Shown piece after piece: positions 16,800 to 25,578 of a stretch of DNA of 35,749 bases. Position numbers and translations under genes: made by a program. The first letter of the stretch is position 1, and every line of letters starts with the position of its first letter. Below the pieces are notes generated by a model. It was not told where the DNA came from. It ran no database searches and saw nothing but the letters and a program-made list of their open reading frames with translations. The stretch is taken from NCBI GenBank assembly GCA_050743625.1, contig JBOGED010000363.1, positions 1 to 35,749 of the forward strand, in the 5' to 3' direction. Origin of the DNA: JBOGED01 sp050743625 (GTDB taxonomy: Bacteria; Actinomycetota; Nitriliruptoria; Euzebyales; Egibacteraceae).

Positions 16800-17348
16800 A
16801 TGACGGAAACGAGGACGAAGCTCGCAGGCGATGGGGTTGGCCAGCGTGCGGATCAGCACGAGGACGAGGTGTCGCCCGAAGAGCGCTTGGAGCAGCTCGA
16901 CCGCGAGGCTGACCTCGCGGCCGACTTCGTAGAGGAGCTTCTGGATCTCTTGGACCTTCCGGGGGACATCGAGATCGAGGTTCGCGAGGATCAAGCGCTC
17001 GTGAATATCTACGAGGTTGGCAGCGGTCTGCTGATCGGGCGGCGAGGGGCAACCTTGGACGCTCTTCAGGAGCTCGTGCGCTGTGCGGTACAACGGTCGA
17101 CGGAACGCCGCACGCACGTGCGGGTCGATGTCGAGGGCTACCGCGCACGCCAGCTCGACAAGCTGCGCGACAAATGTCGAGACGCGATTGCCGAGGTGCG
17201 TGAGACCGGTCAGCCATTCCGGCTCGAAGCCATGGACGCGTTCGAGCGGAAGATGATGCACGACTTGGTGGCGAAGAGCGTTGGCGTGGCTTCCCAGAGC
17301 GAGGGCAACGAGCCGAAGCGCCGAGTGGTCATCTACCCCGCCGGATAG
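16800..17348 (+). CDS. jag: RNA-binding protein Jag/KhpB (KH and R3H domains)
   Basis: A 182-residue protein with an acidic N-terminus, a KH domain (GSGLLIGRRGATLDALQ) and a C-terminal R3H domain (ERKMMHDLV with R-x3-H). The N-terminal Jag_N domain of Firmicutes is absent, as usual in actinomycetes. It lies directly after yidC. The family binds RNA with KhpA and is tied to cell-envelope control. Confidence 0.92.
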   Translation: MTETRTKLAGDGVGQRADQHEDEVSPEERLEQLDREADLAADFVEELLDLLDLPGDIEIEVREDQALVNIYEVGSGLLIGRRGATLDALQELVRCAVQRSTERRTHVRVDVEGYRARQLDKLRDKCRDAIAEVRETGQPFRLEAMDAFERKMMHDLVAKSVGVASQSEGNEPKRRVVIYPAG

Positions 17349-17371
17349 CCAACCGCTGTTGCCGGACATCG

Positions 17372-18070
17372 GTGACGTTTCACGTGAAACGGGAGCTGTC
17401 CGACTGTCTGGCACGGCAGCTTGAGCTTCTTGCTGAGCTTATCGCTGCCTCGCCGCACAACCTCGTGAGTCGCCGGGACCGCGAGGACGTTCTTGGCCGG
17501 CATCTTCTGGAGTGCGCGGGCCTTGCGGACGCCCTCCCTATCTGCGCAGCCCAGCGGTGGATCGACGTCGGCACCGGCGGGGGGCTACCGGGCTTGGTGT
17601 TGGCGCTATGCCGACCGGACACCCGGTGGACCTTGATTGACGCCACTTCGAAGAAGGTGGAAGCGGTACGCTCCTTCACCTCGGCGCTCGACGTCGACAA
17701 TGTGGAGGTGTTGCATGGGCGGGCCGAGGATCTGGCCCACCAGGATCGGATGCGGGGGCGGTTCGACGGCGCCGTCACTCGAGCAGTAGGGCCCCTCGCG
17801 CTGGTGATGGAGCTGAGCAGGGGCTTCGTTGCTCCGGGTGGCACGATCGCAGCGGTGCGGGGGCGCCAATGCCTGAATGAGGTCGAACGGGCCATGCCGG
17901 CCGCCTCGCTCCTCCGTATCCGAGATATCCACAGCACGGCGGTCCCCGGGGTTGCCCGAGAGACCTGGGTTGTTACCATGCGCGCCGATGGTCCCACTCC
18001 CAAGGAGTTTCCGAGAAGGGACGGGATCCCACAAAGCCGGCCTCTCGGAGAGGTTACGCCCGGTTTATAG
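17372..18070 (+). CDS. rsmG: 16S rRNA (guanine-N7) methyltransferase RsmG
   Basis: A 232-residue SAM-dependent methyltransferase (GidB). The SAM-binding motif is WIDVGTGGGLPGLVLAL, followed by DATSKKVEAVRSF. The GTG start at 17372 reads V-T-F-H-V-K, so a parS site forms codons 2-7. It lies upstream of parA as usual. Confidence 0.95.
   Translation: MTFHVKRELSDCLARQLELLAELIAASPHNLVSRRDREDVLGRHLLECAGLADALPICAAQRWIDVGTGGGLPGLVLALCRPDTRWTLIDATSKKVEAVRSFTSALDVDNVEVLHGRAEDLAHQDRMRGRFDGAVTRAVGPLALVMELSRGFVAPGGTIAAVRGRQCLNEVERAMPAASLLRIRDIHSTAVPGVARETWVVTMRADGPTPKEFPRRDGIPQSRPLGEVTPGL
17377..17390. promoter_or_regulatory. parS site 2 (start of rsmG)
   Basis: A perfect GTTTCACGTGAAAC core overlapping the first codons of rsmG. 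It is about 0.7 kb upstream of parA. Confidence 0.93.
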
Positions 18071-18084
18071 CTGATGAGCAATAT

Positions 18085-18999
18085 ATGCGGAGGAGCCCGT
18101 TTCACGTGAAACCAAAGCGCGAACAGGAGCGCCGCCGGCCAACCGCCCACACGCGCCGCTCGGTGAGGCCGCCACGCTTCCAGCGTGGATATGTGCTGGC
18201 AGTGGCGAATCAGAAGGGCGGCGTGGGAAAGACGACAACGGCGGTAAGCCTCGCCGCCTCGCTTTCCGAGATGGATTGCCGCGTCCTTCTTGTGGACTTC
18301 GACCCGCAGGGCAACGCCACCTCAGGACTCGGTGTTCGTCCGGACCCTGCGTCACCGACCATCTATGAAGCGCTGTCCGAGATGGTTGCCCTCCATACGG
18401 TGCTCCTCCCAACCGCGCAGCCCAACCTCCTTGTCGCCCCCGCGGACATCAACCTCGCGGGAGCGGAGATCGAGCTTGTAAGCACGTTTAGCAGGGAAAC
18501 CAAGCTGCGTCGTGTCATCGAGCCTGTGCGGGCGGACTTCGACATCATCATCATCGACTGCCCGCCCAGCCTCGGCTTGTTGACGGTGAATGCGCTGTGT
18601 GCCGCCGACGGGGTGATCGTCCCAATCCAATGTGAGTACTTCGCGCTTGAAGGGCTCGGAGCCTTTCGCCGGAACGCCGAGCTGATCCGGTCGCAGCTCA
18701 ACCCGAGGCTTGAGGTCACCGGCTTTGTATTGACGATGCTCGACTCCCGGACGCGCTTGAGTCAGCAAGTGGTGCAGGAAGTGCGCAACCACTTCGGCGA
18801 CCGGGTCTTCCAGACACGGATCCCTCGAACGATCCGCTTGGCCGAGGCTCCCGGCTTCGGCCAACCGATCACCGAATTCGATCCTTCATCCCGCGCGGCC
18901 ATGGCGTACCGCCGGCTTGCGGGCGAGGTGCTGGATCGTCTCCTTCAAGGCCACGCCTTGACCCTGACGGACGGCTCCCGGCAGGAGGTCGCGAGATGA
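18085..18999 (+). CDS. parA: Chromosome partitioning ATPase ParA (Soj)
   Basis: A 304-residue deviant-Walker ATPase with KGGVGKTT at 44-51 (signature Lys44), DFDPQGNATSGLG and IIDCPPSLGLLTVNAL. The 35-residue basic N-terminal extension contains FHVK encoded by a parS site. The start at 18085 has only a weak ribosome-binding site, so a later start is possible. It overlaps parB by 4 bp. It drives origin segregation with ParB. Confidence 0.96.
   Translation: MRRSPFHVKPKREQERRRPTAHTRRSVRPPRFQRGYVLAVANQKGGVGKTTTAVSLAASLSEMDCRVLLVDFDPQGNATSGLGVRPDPASPTIYEALSEMVALHTVLLPTAQPNLLVAPADINLAGAEIELVSTFSRETKLRRVIEPVRADFDIIIIDCPPSLGLLTVNALCAADGVIVPIQCEYFALEGLGAFRRNAELIRSQLNPRLEVTGFVLTMLDSRTRLSQQVVQEVRNHFGDRVFQTRIPRTIRLAEAPGFGQPITEFDPSSRAAMAYRRLAGEVLDRLLQGHALTLTDGSRQEVAR
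18099..18112. promoter_or_regulatory. parS site 3 (start of parA)
   Basis: A perfect GTTTCACGTGAAAC core within codons 5-10 of parA. ParB bound here could also repress its own operon. That is inferred from position. Confidence 0.93.
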
Positions 19000-19916
19000 G
19001 CCGCCAGAGTGGGCTGGGTAGGGGCCTTTCGGCGCTCATCCCGGCCGCGGCGCCGGGACAGAGTGGCCTCGTCACCGTCAACCTCAGCCAATTGGTACCG
19101 AATCCTCGGCAACCCCGTAGGGAGTTTGACGAAACTGGGCTCGAAGAGCTCGCCGCCTCGATCCGGCTGATGGGATTGCTGCAGCCGATCGTCGTGCGCC
19201 CCGCTTCCACGGATACGCAGCTCGTGCCGCTGGGCTCGGAGCGATACGAGATCATCGCGGGTGAACGGCGGTTCCGGGCGGCGCGCATGGCGGGCCTCGA
19301 GGAGATCCCGGCGGTCGTTCGCCAGACGGGAGACGAAGATCTGCTTGCCGAGGCGCTCGTCGAGAACGTGCATCGGTCGGACCTGAACCCGTTGGAGGAG
19401 GCGCTGGCCTATCGCCAGCTTCTTGACGACTTTGGCATCACCCACGACGCGCTGGCATCCCGGCTCGGCAAGTCGCGATCAGCGATCTCGAACGCGCTGC
19501 GCCTGCTCAACCTGCCAGCGCCTGTCCACGAGCGCGTCGCGAAGGGAGCATTGAGTGCCGGCCATGCGCGAACACTGCTCTCCCTGCAGAGCCCCGAGCA
19601 GCAGGAGCGCGCCGCACAACGGGTGATCGCCGACGGATTGTCGGTCCGAGCGACCGAAGACCTCGTGAAGAGATTCCTGCAGACGGCAGCCAACGAGAAT
19701 GCCCTCGCCGCTCTGGCGCTCGCGGCCAAGAAGCGCAAGAGTTCGCCATACGCCCACGCCCAGCGCCGCCTCAGCGACGTCCTGGGGACAAAGGTGGAGA
19801 TCAAGGGCACGACCCGCCGCGGGCGCGTGATCATCGACTACGCGGGAAGCGATGACCTAGAGCGCCTCCTCGACATCGTAGGCCAAGGCACCGGCGAAAA
19901 CCTCCTACAAGAGTGA
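18996..19916 (+). CDS. parB: ParB (Spo0J) centromere-binding CTPase
   Basis: A 306-residue ParB. The CTP-binding N-domain has NPRQPRREFDE and GERRFRAARMAG. A helix-turn-helix (ASRLGKSRSAISNALRLL) binds parS, and a C-terminal dimerisation region follows. Its ATG overlaps the parA stop. It is the last gene of the rightward rpmH-parB run and is followed by a large hairpin. Confidence 0.96.
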   Translation: MSRQSGLGRGLSALIPAAAPGQSGLVTVNLSQLVPNPRQPRREFDETGLEELAASIRLMGLLQPIVVRPASTDTQLVPLGSERYEIIAGERRFRAARMAGLEEIPAVVRQTGDEDLLAEALVENVHRSDLNPLEEALAYRQLLDDFGITHDALASRLGKSRSAISNALRLLNLPAPVHERVAKGALSAGHARTLLSLQSPEQQERAAQRVIADGLSVRATEDLVKRFLQTAANENALAALALAAKKRKSSPYAHAQRRLSDVLGTKVEIKGTTRRGRVIIDYAGSDDLERLLDIVGQGTGENLLQE

Positions 19917-19959
19917 CCAGAGCACAAGAGCGACCAAAGTGACGCCGAACTCGACCGGC

Positions 19960-20057
19960 GGGCGAAGCGAAGCGCGGTTGGGCCGACGTCGCCGGCAGCG
20001 AGCGAGCACCCACCTGGAAGAGTCACGCAAACCCAGACCCACGGGGCGAAGCGAAGC
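19960..20057. repeat. Direct repeat pair GGGCGAAGCGAAGC
   Basis: Identical 14-mers at 19960-19973 and 20044-20057, 84 bp apart, lie in the 288-bp convergent gap after parB. Each is followed by a GCGG(G)TTGG-like sequence. No gene is seen here. Confidence 0.5.
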
Positions 20058-20134
20058 GGAGCGCGGGTTGGACGGCTCGATGCCGGGCCAACCGCCTAAG
20101 CTCTTTAAAGTAACAAGATGGGGCCGAAACGGAG

Positions 20135-20205
20135 GGGTCACTTTCGCGTCGGGTGGAGCGACCTAAAAGTGGTCTTCGAAGCGGAAGCCGACGCGAAAGT
20201 GACCC
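20135..20205. terminator. Bidirectional terminator between parB and the aminotransferase
   Basis: Arms 20135-20152 and 20188-20205 are perfect 18-bp inverted repeats (GGGTCACTTTCGCGTCGG). The 35-nt middle can form a small GACC/GGTC stem. The genes converge here, so the hairpin probably ends both transcripts. It touches the last base of the aminotransferase stop codon. Confidence 0.65.
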
Positions 20206-21440
20206 TACCCGAACACCGCACGGCGCAACTCGATCTCGTCGTGGAGCAGCTCGCCTAACCGACGGATACCCTCACGGATCCGCTCGGAGCTGGAGAAGCT
20301 GAAGTTGAGGCGCATCTCGTTGCGTCCACCTCCGTCCGCATAGAACCCCCGACCAGGGACGTAGGCGACGCGCTGCTGATTGATCGCGCGGGCGAGCAAC
20401 TCGCCCGTGTCGACGCTCTCGGGCACCCGCACCCAGGTGAACAGCCCGCCCGTGGGAGCACGCCAGACGCAACTGGAGGGGAAGGACGCCTCGAGCTCCG
20501 AGAGCATCGTCTCGCAACGCTCCCGGTACAGCTCCCGGAAGTCCTCGATCTGCTCCAGCCAAGGCTGGGTCGCGAACCAACGCTCGGCGATAGCCTGAGT
20601 GAGATTCGATTGGCAGAGGTCGGCGGCCTCCTTGAGGAGGGTGATCTTATCGCGGATCGGCTCTTGGGCGGCGACCCAGCCGACCCGGATGCCGGGCGAG
20701 AAGATCTTCGATAGGGTGCCAACGTAGACGACCCGCTCGGGCGCCATCGACATCAGGGGAGGGCGCATCTCCGCCTTGAAGTCGATGAGCCCGTAGGGGT
20801 TGTCTTCGATGACAAGCACGTCATGCTCGGCGGCGATCTCAAGGATGCGCGCTCGGCGTGGAGTCGAGAGCGAGACACCGGCGGGATTCTGATGGTTCGG
20901 GATCACGTAGAGAAATTTCGCTGTCCGCCCCATGGCCGCCAGAGCCCGCAGCGTGTCGCTCAACGCCTCGGGGATCAACCCGTCCTCGTCCATCGGGACG
21001 TGGACGACCTGGGCTTCGTACGCCGCGAACGCGCCAAGCGCTCCGACATATGAGGGTCCCTCGGCGACGATCACGTCTCCGGGATCGCAAAACAGCTTCG
21101 CGAGGAGGTCGAGTCCCTGCTGACCGCCCGCCGTCACGACAAGATCGTCAGGATGAGCGGTGATGCCCTCGAGCGACATGATCTCGCACAGGCGCTCGCG
21201 TAGCGCGGGCATCCCTTGGCCCCCGCCGTACTGCAGCGCCATGGGGCCGCTCGTGCGCAAGACCTCGGTCGTCACTCGAGTGACCGCGTCGAAGTCGAGC
21301 GCGGACGTATCCGGTGCACCGCCCGCCAGAGAGATCATCTCCGGTCGGTTGACTACCGAGAACAGTGCCCGGATCTCGGAGGCGGTCATCCCGCGTGTTC
21401 GGTTGGCGTAGCGATGTAGGTTTGGATCCAGAGGCCGCAC
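20205..21440 (-). CDS. PLP-dependent aminotransferase (class I/II, LysN/MocR-catalytic type)
   Basis: A 411-residue aminotransferase. I chose the GTG at 21440 because AGAGGAGGG lies just upstream; the frame is open 40 codons further. The PLP-lysine is in YVGTLSKIFSPGIRVGW. Other landmarks are SLAGGAPD, QYGGGQGMPALRE and VIPNHQNPAGVSLS. These place it among the 2-aminoadipate/aromatic or branched-chain aminotransferases related to the MocR catalytic domain, without a DNA-binding domain. The substrate cannot be read from the sequence. Confidence 0.85.
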   Translation of the reverse strand: MRPLDPNLHRYANRTRGMTASEIRALFSVVNRPEMISLAGGAPDTSALDFDAVTRVTTEVLRTSGPMALQYGGGQGMPALRERLCEIMSLEGITAHPDDLVVTAGGQQGLDLLAKLFCDPGDVIVAEGPSYVGALGAFAAYEAQVVHVPMDEDGLIPEALSDTLRALAAMGRTAKFLYVIPNHQNPAGVSLSTPRRARILEIAAEHDVLVIEDNPYGLIDFKAEMRPPLMSMAPERVVYVGTLSKIFSPGIRVGWVAAQEPIRDKITLLKEAADLCQSNLTQAIAERWFATQPWLEQIEDFRELYRERCETMLSELEASFPSSCVWRAPTGGLFTWVRVPESVDTGELLARAINQQRVAYVPGRGFYADGGGRNEMRLNFSFSSSERIREGIRRLGELLHDEIELRRAVFG

Positions 21441-21605
21441 GTGACCCTCCTCTGCTGCGCGGGACCCCGCGTCGAGGGTATCAGGGGGTCGGCGCTTGCC
21501 GGGAACTGAAGTGACCGGCAGTGCGGCCAGTTCGCCGACGGCCAACCCTCGCACCCGCATGCTCGATACACTTAAAGACCCCGGGTGGCATTAAGGAGGC
21601 TCATC

Positions 21606-21836
21606 GTGTGGCGGCGCAACGTCTCCGTTAACCGTGACAGCGTCGAAGGATCAGGGCTTCGGGTGCCCGGCCTCGGTGAGGAGACAGGGCCCCGCCCGGC
21701 GGTACGCGTGGCGACCGGGCTGTTGCTCGGCCTCGGTGTTGGCCTGCTCTCCGCCCGCCTCCTTCCTCGTAACGAGGAGCCCCTGACCTCCTCGGTGCCA
21801 ATGACCGAGCCTCGATCGACCGCACCGACCACGTGA
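21606..21836 (+). CDS. Small single-pass membrane protein
   Basis: A 76-residue frame starting at a GTG 7 nt after AAGGAGG. A basic N-terminus is followed by one hydrophobic helix (VATGLLLGLGVGLLSARLL) and a Thr/Ser/Pro-rich end. Its stop overlaps the start of the GNAT gene, so the two are probably co-translated. No family recognised. The good ribosome-binding site and coupling support it being real. Confidence 0.55.
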   Translation: MWRRNVSVNRDSVEGSGLRVPGLGEETGPRPAVRVATGLLLGLGVGLLSARLLPRNEEPLTSSVPMTEPRSTAPTT

Positions 21837-22498
21837 GCCGCAGGGTACGGGAGCTGGACGTCTCGGTACTCGACGACGTGCCTGAGATGTGTAGAGCGTG
21901 CGTGTTCTGGGAGGTCAGCCGGGCGCCTCGCGGTCCTCGTCGCGACGGGCGCCTCGGTCGGGAGGCGAAAGAGGCCTGGTGGCAGGCCACGCAACTGGAG
22001 TGGGGCATTCCTGGCAGAGTGGTGTACGTTGACGATGTTCCAGTCGGTTACGCAACGTTCGCACCCAGTGCGCACTTTCCACGGGTCCGCCAGTACGGGA
22101 GGCCTTCAGAGGATGCGCTGTTGCTCGCGACGCTCTGGATTGACCCCGGCCATCGCGGTCAAGGCTTGGCGACCATGTTGTTGCAAAGTGTGCTCCGGGA
22201 GGTCCACAAGCGCGGCGGGCGTGCGCTTGAAGCGTATGGAGCCAGGAGCGCGAGCGATCTCGCTGCGGGGTGCATGATCCCCGAGACGTTCCTCTTAGCT
22301 CGCGGGTTCCAGGTCCTGTGGGAGCATCAGGACTCGCCGTTGCTGCGGCTCGACCTGCGGCAGACCGCCCGTTGGCAAGAGGTCGGGCACGCGTTGGGTG
22401 AGGTGATCGCGACCCTTGCACGCCGCGAGCGCCAGCCTGCGAGGACTCCCGGCAGACCGGCGCTCGAGACGAGGCGCGATGCGGTTGGGCGAATCTGA
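21833..22498 (+). CDS. GNAT-family N-acetyltransferase
   Basis: A 221-residue protein with a GNAT acetyl-CoA motif A: LATLWIDPGHRGQGLATMLL. An N-terminal motif with Cys (MCRACVFWE) resembles actinobacterial GNAT proteins coded between parB and trxA. The start GTG overlaps the previous stop. The tail is basic and disordered. The substrate is unknown. Confidence 0.8.
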   Translation: MSRRVRELDVSVLDDVPEMCRACVFWEVSRAPRGPRRDGRLGREAKEAWWQATQLEWGIPGRVVYVDDVPVGYATFAPSAHFPRVRQYGRPSEDALLLATLWIDPGHRGQGLATMLLQSVLREVHKRGGRALEAYGARSASDLAAGCMIPETFLLARGFQVLWEHQDSPLLRLDLRQTARWQEVGHALGEVIATLARRERQPARTPGRPALETRRDAVGRI

Positions 22499-22506
22499 CG
22501 AGGTGC

Positions 22507-22830
22507 CTAGACGAAGTCCTTGAAGTCGCTGAGGAGTTGGGCCTTGCTGCGGGATCCCACAACGCGGCGCTTCTCGACGCCGTCGGCGAAGAGCAGCAGC
22601 GTGGGAATCGACATCACGCCGTACTGATGCGTGACCTGGGGGTTCTCGTCGACGTTGAGCTTCACGACTTTGAGGGCTCCGGCCTGCTCTCCTGCGATCT
22701 CGTCCACGATGGGAGAGACCTGGCGGCAAGGTCCGCACCATTCCGCCCAGAAGTCGACAAGTACGGGTGTGTCGCTCTGGAGTACCTCAGCCTCCCACTT
22801 GGCGTCGGTCACCTCTTGGGCGTTGCTCAT
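22507..22830 (-). CDS. trxA: Thioredoxin
   Basis: A 107-residue thioredoxin with the active site WAEWCGPCRQVSP and the cis-proline loop MSIPTLLLF. It is convergent with the GNAT gene (8-bp gap). It is reduced by the TrxB encoded just upstream on the same strand. A hairpin between them suggests separate transcripts. Confidence 0.97.
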   Translation of the reverse strand: MSNAQEVTDAKWEAEVLQSDTPVLVDFWAEWCGPCRQVSPIVDEIAGEQAGALKVVKLNVDENPQVTHQYGVMSIPTLLLFADGVEKRRVVGSRSKAQLLSDFKDFV

Positions 22831-22908
22831 CTGTTCCTCCGCGGTTGTCTCGTAACGTCTCTTGATGGAACGGGGATGTCATCGACGATATTCCCGAGCA
22901 CAAATGAG

Positions 22909-22935
22909 GCGAGGGGCGCAGAAAGCGCCCCTCGC
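22909..22935 (-). terminator. Hairpin between trxB and trxA
   Basis: A perfect 11-bp GC-rich stem (GCGAGGGGCGC / GCGCCCCTCGC) with a 5-nt loop. The following minus-strand DNA has only short T runs, so it may terminate or attenuate trxB transcription. Confidence 0.6.
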
Positions 22936-23068
22936 GTGCAGTTCGGATGACGGGGGGACAGCCGAACCGCGATCTGAGGACCTGAGCGCCGCGGGCGGCG
23001 CCTGATCGTTGGCGGAAGCCTACACCCAACGAGCCGGAACACCTAATAGGACGGATGGCCGACACACC

Positions 23069-24004
23069 TCATTCGCCGTGCGCCTCGAGCCAGCGCTCGG
23101 CGTCGATGGCTGCCTTGCATCCCATGCCCGCGGCGGTCACGGCCTGGCGGTAGACACGGTCGACGACATCACCGGCGGCGAAGACACCGTCGATGCTCGT
23201 CGCCGTTGTCGGTTCCGTGACCAGGATGTATCCGTCGGAGTCGAGGTCGAGAAGCCCACGGAACAGGCTGGTCGTCGGGTCGTGACCGATCGCCAGGAAG
23301 ATGCCGTCGGCCCGGAACTCCCGCTCGTCGCCAGTCTCGACGTCATGCAGGATGACGCCCTCCACCTGCTGGTCCCCGAGCACATCGACGACCTGCGCGT
23401 TCCACTCCCAGGCGATCTTCGGGTTCGCGAAGGCCCGATCCTGCATGATCTTCGAGGCGCGGAGCTCCTTGCGGCGATGGACGACAGTGACCCTGGATGC
23501 GAACTTTGTGAGGAACAGCGCCTCTTCCATGGCCGAGTCGCCGCCACCCACGATGACGAGCTCCTGATCCCGGAAGAAGAAGCCGTCACACGTCGCGCAA
23601 CTGGACACGCCACGGCCGATCAGGCGCTGCTCGTTGGGTAAGCCAAGCCATCTCGCGGTCGCCCCGGTCGCGATGATGACCGTCTTCGCGTTGTAGACGT
23701 CCTCGCCGGCGCGGATCTCGAACGGCGAACCGTTGCCGAAGTCCGCCGAGTCGACGTCTTGCGTGAGAAAGCGGGTACCGAAGCGCTCCGCTTGCTTTCG
23801 GAAGTCCGCCATCAGCTCGGGGCCGAGCCGGCCTTCGGGGAAGCCCGGGTAGTTCTCGACCTCGGTGGTGAGCATCAGCTGCCCTCCCGCCGCGCGCCCT
23901 TCGATCACGAGGGGCTCCAAGGTCGCGCGCGATGCGTACAGCGCCGCGGTGAGCCCCGCCGGGCCCGAGCCGATGATGACGACCTCGTGGTCCGAGCTTG
24001 CCAT
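23069..24004 (-). CDS. trxB: Thioredoxin reductase
   Basis: A 311-residue NADPH-dependent flavoenzyme. The FAD site is GSGPAGLTAALYASRA, the redox pair is CATC, the NADPH site is GGGDSAMEEALFL and the C-terminal FAD motif is GVFAAGDVVD. GGGAGGAACT precedes the ATG. The neighbouring sigma/anti-sigma pair suggests stress control, as for sigM-trxB loci. Confidence 0.97.
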   Translation of the reverse strand: MASSDHEVVIIGSGPAGLTAALYASRATLEPLVIEGRAAGGQLMLTTEVENYPGFPEGRLGPELMADFRKQAERFGTRFLTQDVDSADFGNGSPFEIRAGEDVYNAKTVIIATGATARWLGLPNEQRLIGRGVSSCATCDGFFFRDQELVIVGGGDSAMEEALFLTKFASRVTVVHRRKELRASKIMQDRAFANPKIAWEWNAQVVDVLGDQQVEGVILHDVETGDEREFRADGIFLAIGHDPTTSLFRGLLDLDSDGYILVTEPTTATSIDGVFAAGDVVDRVYRQAVTAAGMGCKAAIDAERWLEAHGE

Positions 24005-24073
24005 AGTTCCTCCCTAGGCTGATTCGTCCTGCCCTGAAACGGGCTGGTCCGCAGCGCTATTCCATGGAGGACC

Positions 24074-24859
24074 TTACAGGTCGATGACCGCGCGAACGCG
24101 GCAGGTCTGGGGATCCGTGACCAAGGCCTCGACCTCGCCCGAATCGCCACGTAGGACGAGGTAGGCGATCGCGGGGTGTCCGCCGTAGACAACCGACTCG
24201 ACGTGGGTGACGGTCGAGTCAACTTCGCCCGGGGCGACCGCGTCAAGGCAGGCGCCCGGCGACGCGCCCATACGGAACAGCGCGGCTGCCATGATCGCCT
24301 CGCGGCGGGTCGCCTCCGATCCGGTGGCGCTGCCGTCCAGGTCATGTTGCAGCCGTTCGAGTCGGCTGGTGAAGTAGGCCCGGGCGGCGGCTTCGTCAGG
24401 CAGGGGTGCTTCGGTATCCGCGACGAGCGACTCTCCTGACTCGACCAGCGTGCGCAATCCCTGGGCGGTCGCCGCCTGCTCGGCCACCGAGCGCTCACCG
24501 AGTCGCTGGCTCTGCGGGAGCAGCACGGCGGCGCCAACGCCCGCGACGAGGACGACTGCCGCGGCAGCTGAAGAGATCGCCAGCCACGACCGCCGCCGGC
24601 GCAGGGGGACAACCGGCGTATGGGGGCGCTGTGCCGCCACCCGCTCGAACAACCGGCTGGTGAATCCCTCAGGCGGAGCGACCTGATCAAGTCCGCGCAA
24701 CCCCACGACCACGTCGAGGACGGCGTCCAGCCGAGCGGCGAGGGCAGAGTCCCGCACAAGCCGTTCCTCCAGCTCTGCGGCTGCGTCGTCGTCGAGCCCA
24801 CTGTCCAGGTAGGCGGACAGCCACTCGTCGTCGCGTGGAGCACTCATCGGGAAAGACAT
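24074..24859 (-). CDS. Anti-sigma factor (membrane-anchored, no zinc motif)
   Basis: About 261 residues. The N-terminal cytoplasmic part (EWLSAYLDSGLDDDAAAELEERL) fits the anti-sigma fold, but the His-x3-Cys-x2-Cys zinc motif is absent. One membrane helix (about SWLAISSAAAAVVLVAGVGA) leads to an extracytoplasmic domain with two cysteines (ACLDAV and QTCRV) that could form a disulfide. It lies between trxB and the sigma gene, where RsmM is encoded in mycobacteria. The start is uncertain: the frame opens at 24958. The ATG at 24859 directly follows GGAGGTC, and the ATG at 24847 is another option. Confidence 0.7.
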   Translation of the reverse strand: MSFPMSAPRDDEWLSAYLDSGLDDDAAAELEERLVRDSALAARLDAVLDVVVGLRGLDQVAPPEGFTSRLFERVAAQRPHTPVVPLRRRRSWLAISSAAAAVVLVAGVGAAVLLPQSQRLGERSVAEQAATAQGLRTLVESGESLVADTEAPLPDEAAARAYFTSRLERLQHDLDGSATGSEATRREAIMAAALFRMGASPGACLDAVAPGEVDSTVTHVESVVYGGHPAIAYLVLRGDSGEVEALVTDPQTCRVRAVIDL

Positions 24860-24993
24860 GACCTCCGTGATTCCTTCAGGAGTCCGTCGGCGCATCCACC
24901 GCACGGGCATCCCCGCAGGCGCGCACAGGCGATGCGCGCTGCTTGTGGGTCGAGGCAAGATCCGTGCGTCAAGGGATTTCGATCAGGGATCAC

Positions 24994-25578
24994 TTACGTT
25001 TGAGGGCTGACGGGGTCGGATGGTTGCGTTTTCAGGTGGGCGAGGGTGGCGGCGAGCTTGGCGTGGCCTCGGTGGATCCGCGACTTCACGGTGCCGACGG
25101 GCAAGCCGAGGTGGTCGGCGACGTCCGCGTACCGTAGGCCGACGACGTCGTGCATGATGATCGGCTCGCGGTACTCGGCTTCTAGGGCGTCCAGCGCGGC
25201 CGCGAGTTCCATGCCCAGCTCACGGCGCGCGAGCAGATCCTCGGCCGCGACCTGGACCATCTCGTCATGCAAGGCCCGGCCGCTGGCCTGTGGGCGCCGG
25301 GATCGCTTGCGGCCGATGTCGTTGCAGGCGTTGGTTGCCACGCGGTAGATCCAGGTCGCGAACCGAGCGGTCCCACTGAACGTGCTCGCGCGCCGGTACA
25401 CGGCGAGGAAGGTCTCTTGGGCCGCGTCCTCGGCGTCGGCCGCGTTGCCGAAATAGCGCAAGCAAATGGCGTAAACCCGGCGGGCGTGCCGTTCGACGAT
25501 CTGGTTGAACGCGGACTCGTCACCCGCGACGAAGGCCGCAACGAGCGCCTCGTCGCTCGAATCGGTGCGCGTGTTCAC
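24994..25578 (-). CDS. sigM: ECF sigma factor (SigM-like)
   Basis: A 194-residue ECF sigma factor. Region 2: DAEDAAQETFLAVYRRASTF and FATWIYRVATNACNDIGRK. Region 4 helix-turn-helix: LRYADVADHLGLPVGTVKSRI. Its GTG overlaps the stop of the kinase gene by 4 bp. Placement between the kinase and anti-sigma gene near trxBA matches mycobacterial and streptomycete SigM. The symbol rests on this synteny. Confidence 0.88.
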   Translation of the reverse strand: MNTRTDSSDEALVAAFVAGDESAFNQIVERHARRVYAICLRYFGNAADAEDAAQETFLAVYRRASTFSGTARFATWIYRVATNACNDIGRKRSRRPQASGRALHDEMVQVAAEDLLARRELGMELAAALDALEAEYREPIIMHDVVGLRYADVADHLGLPVGTVKSRIHRGHAKLAATLAHLKTQPSDPVSPQT

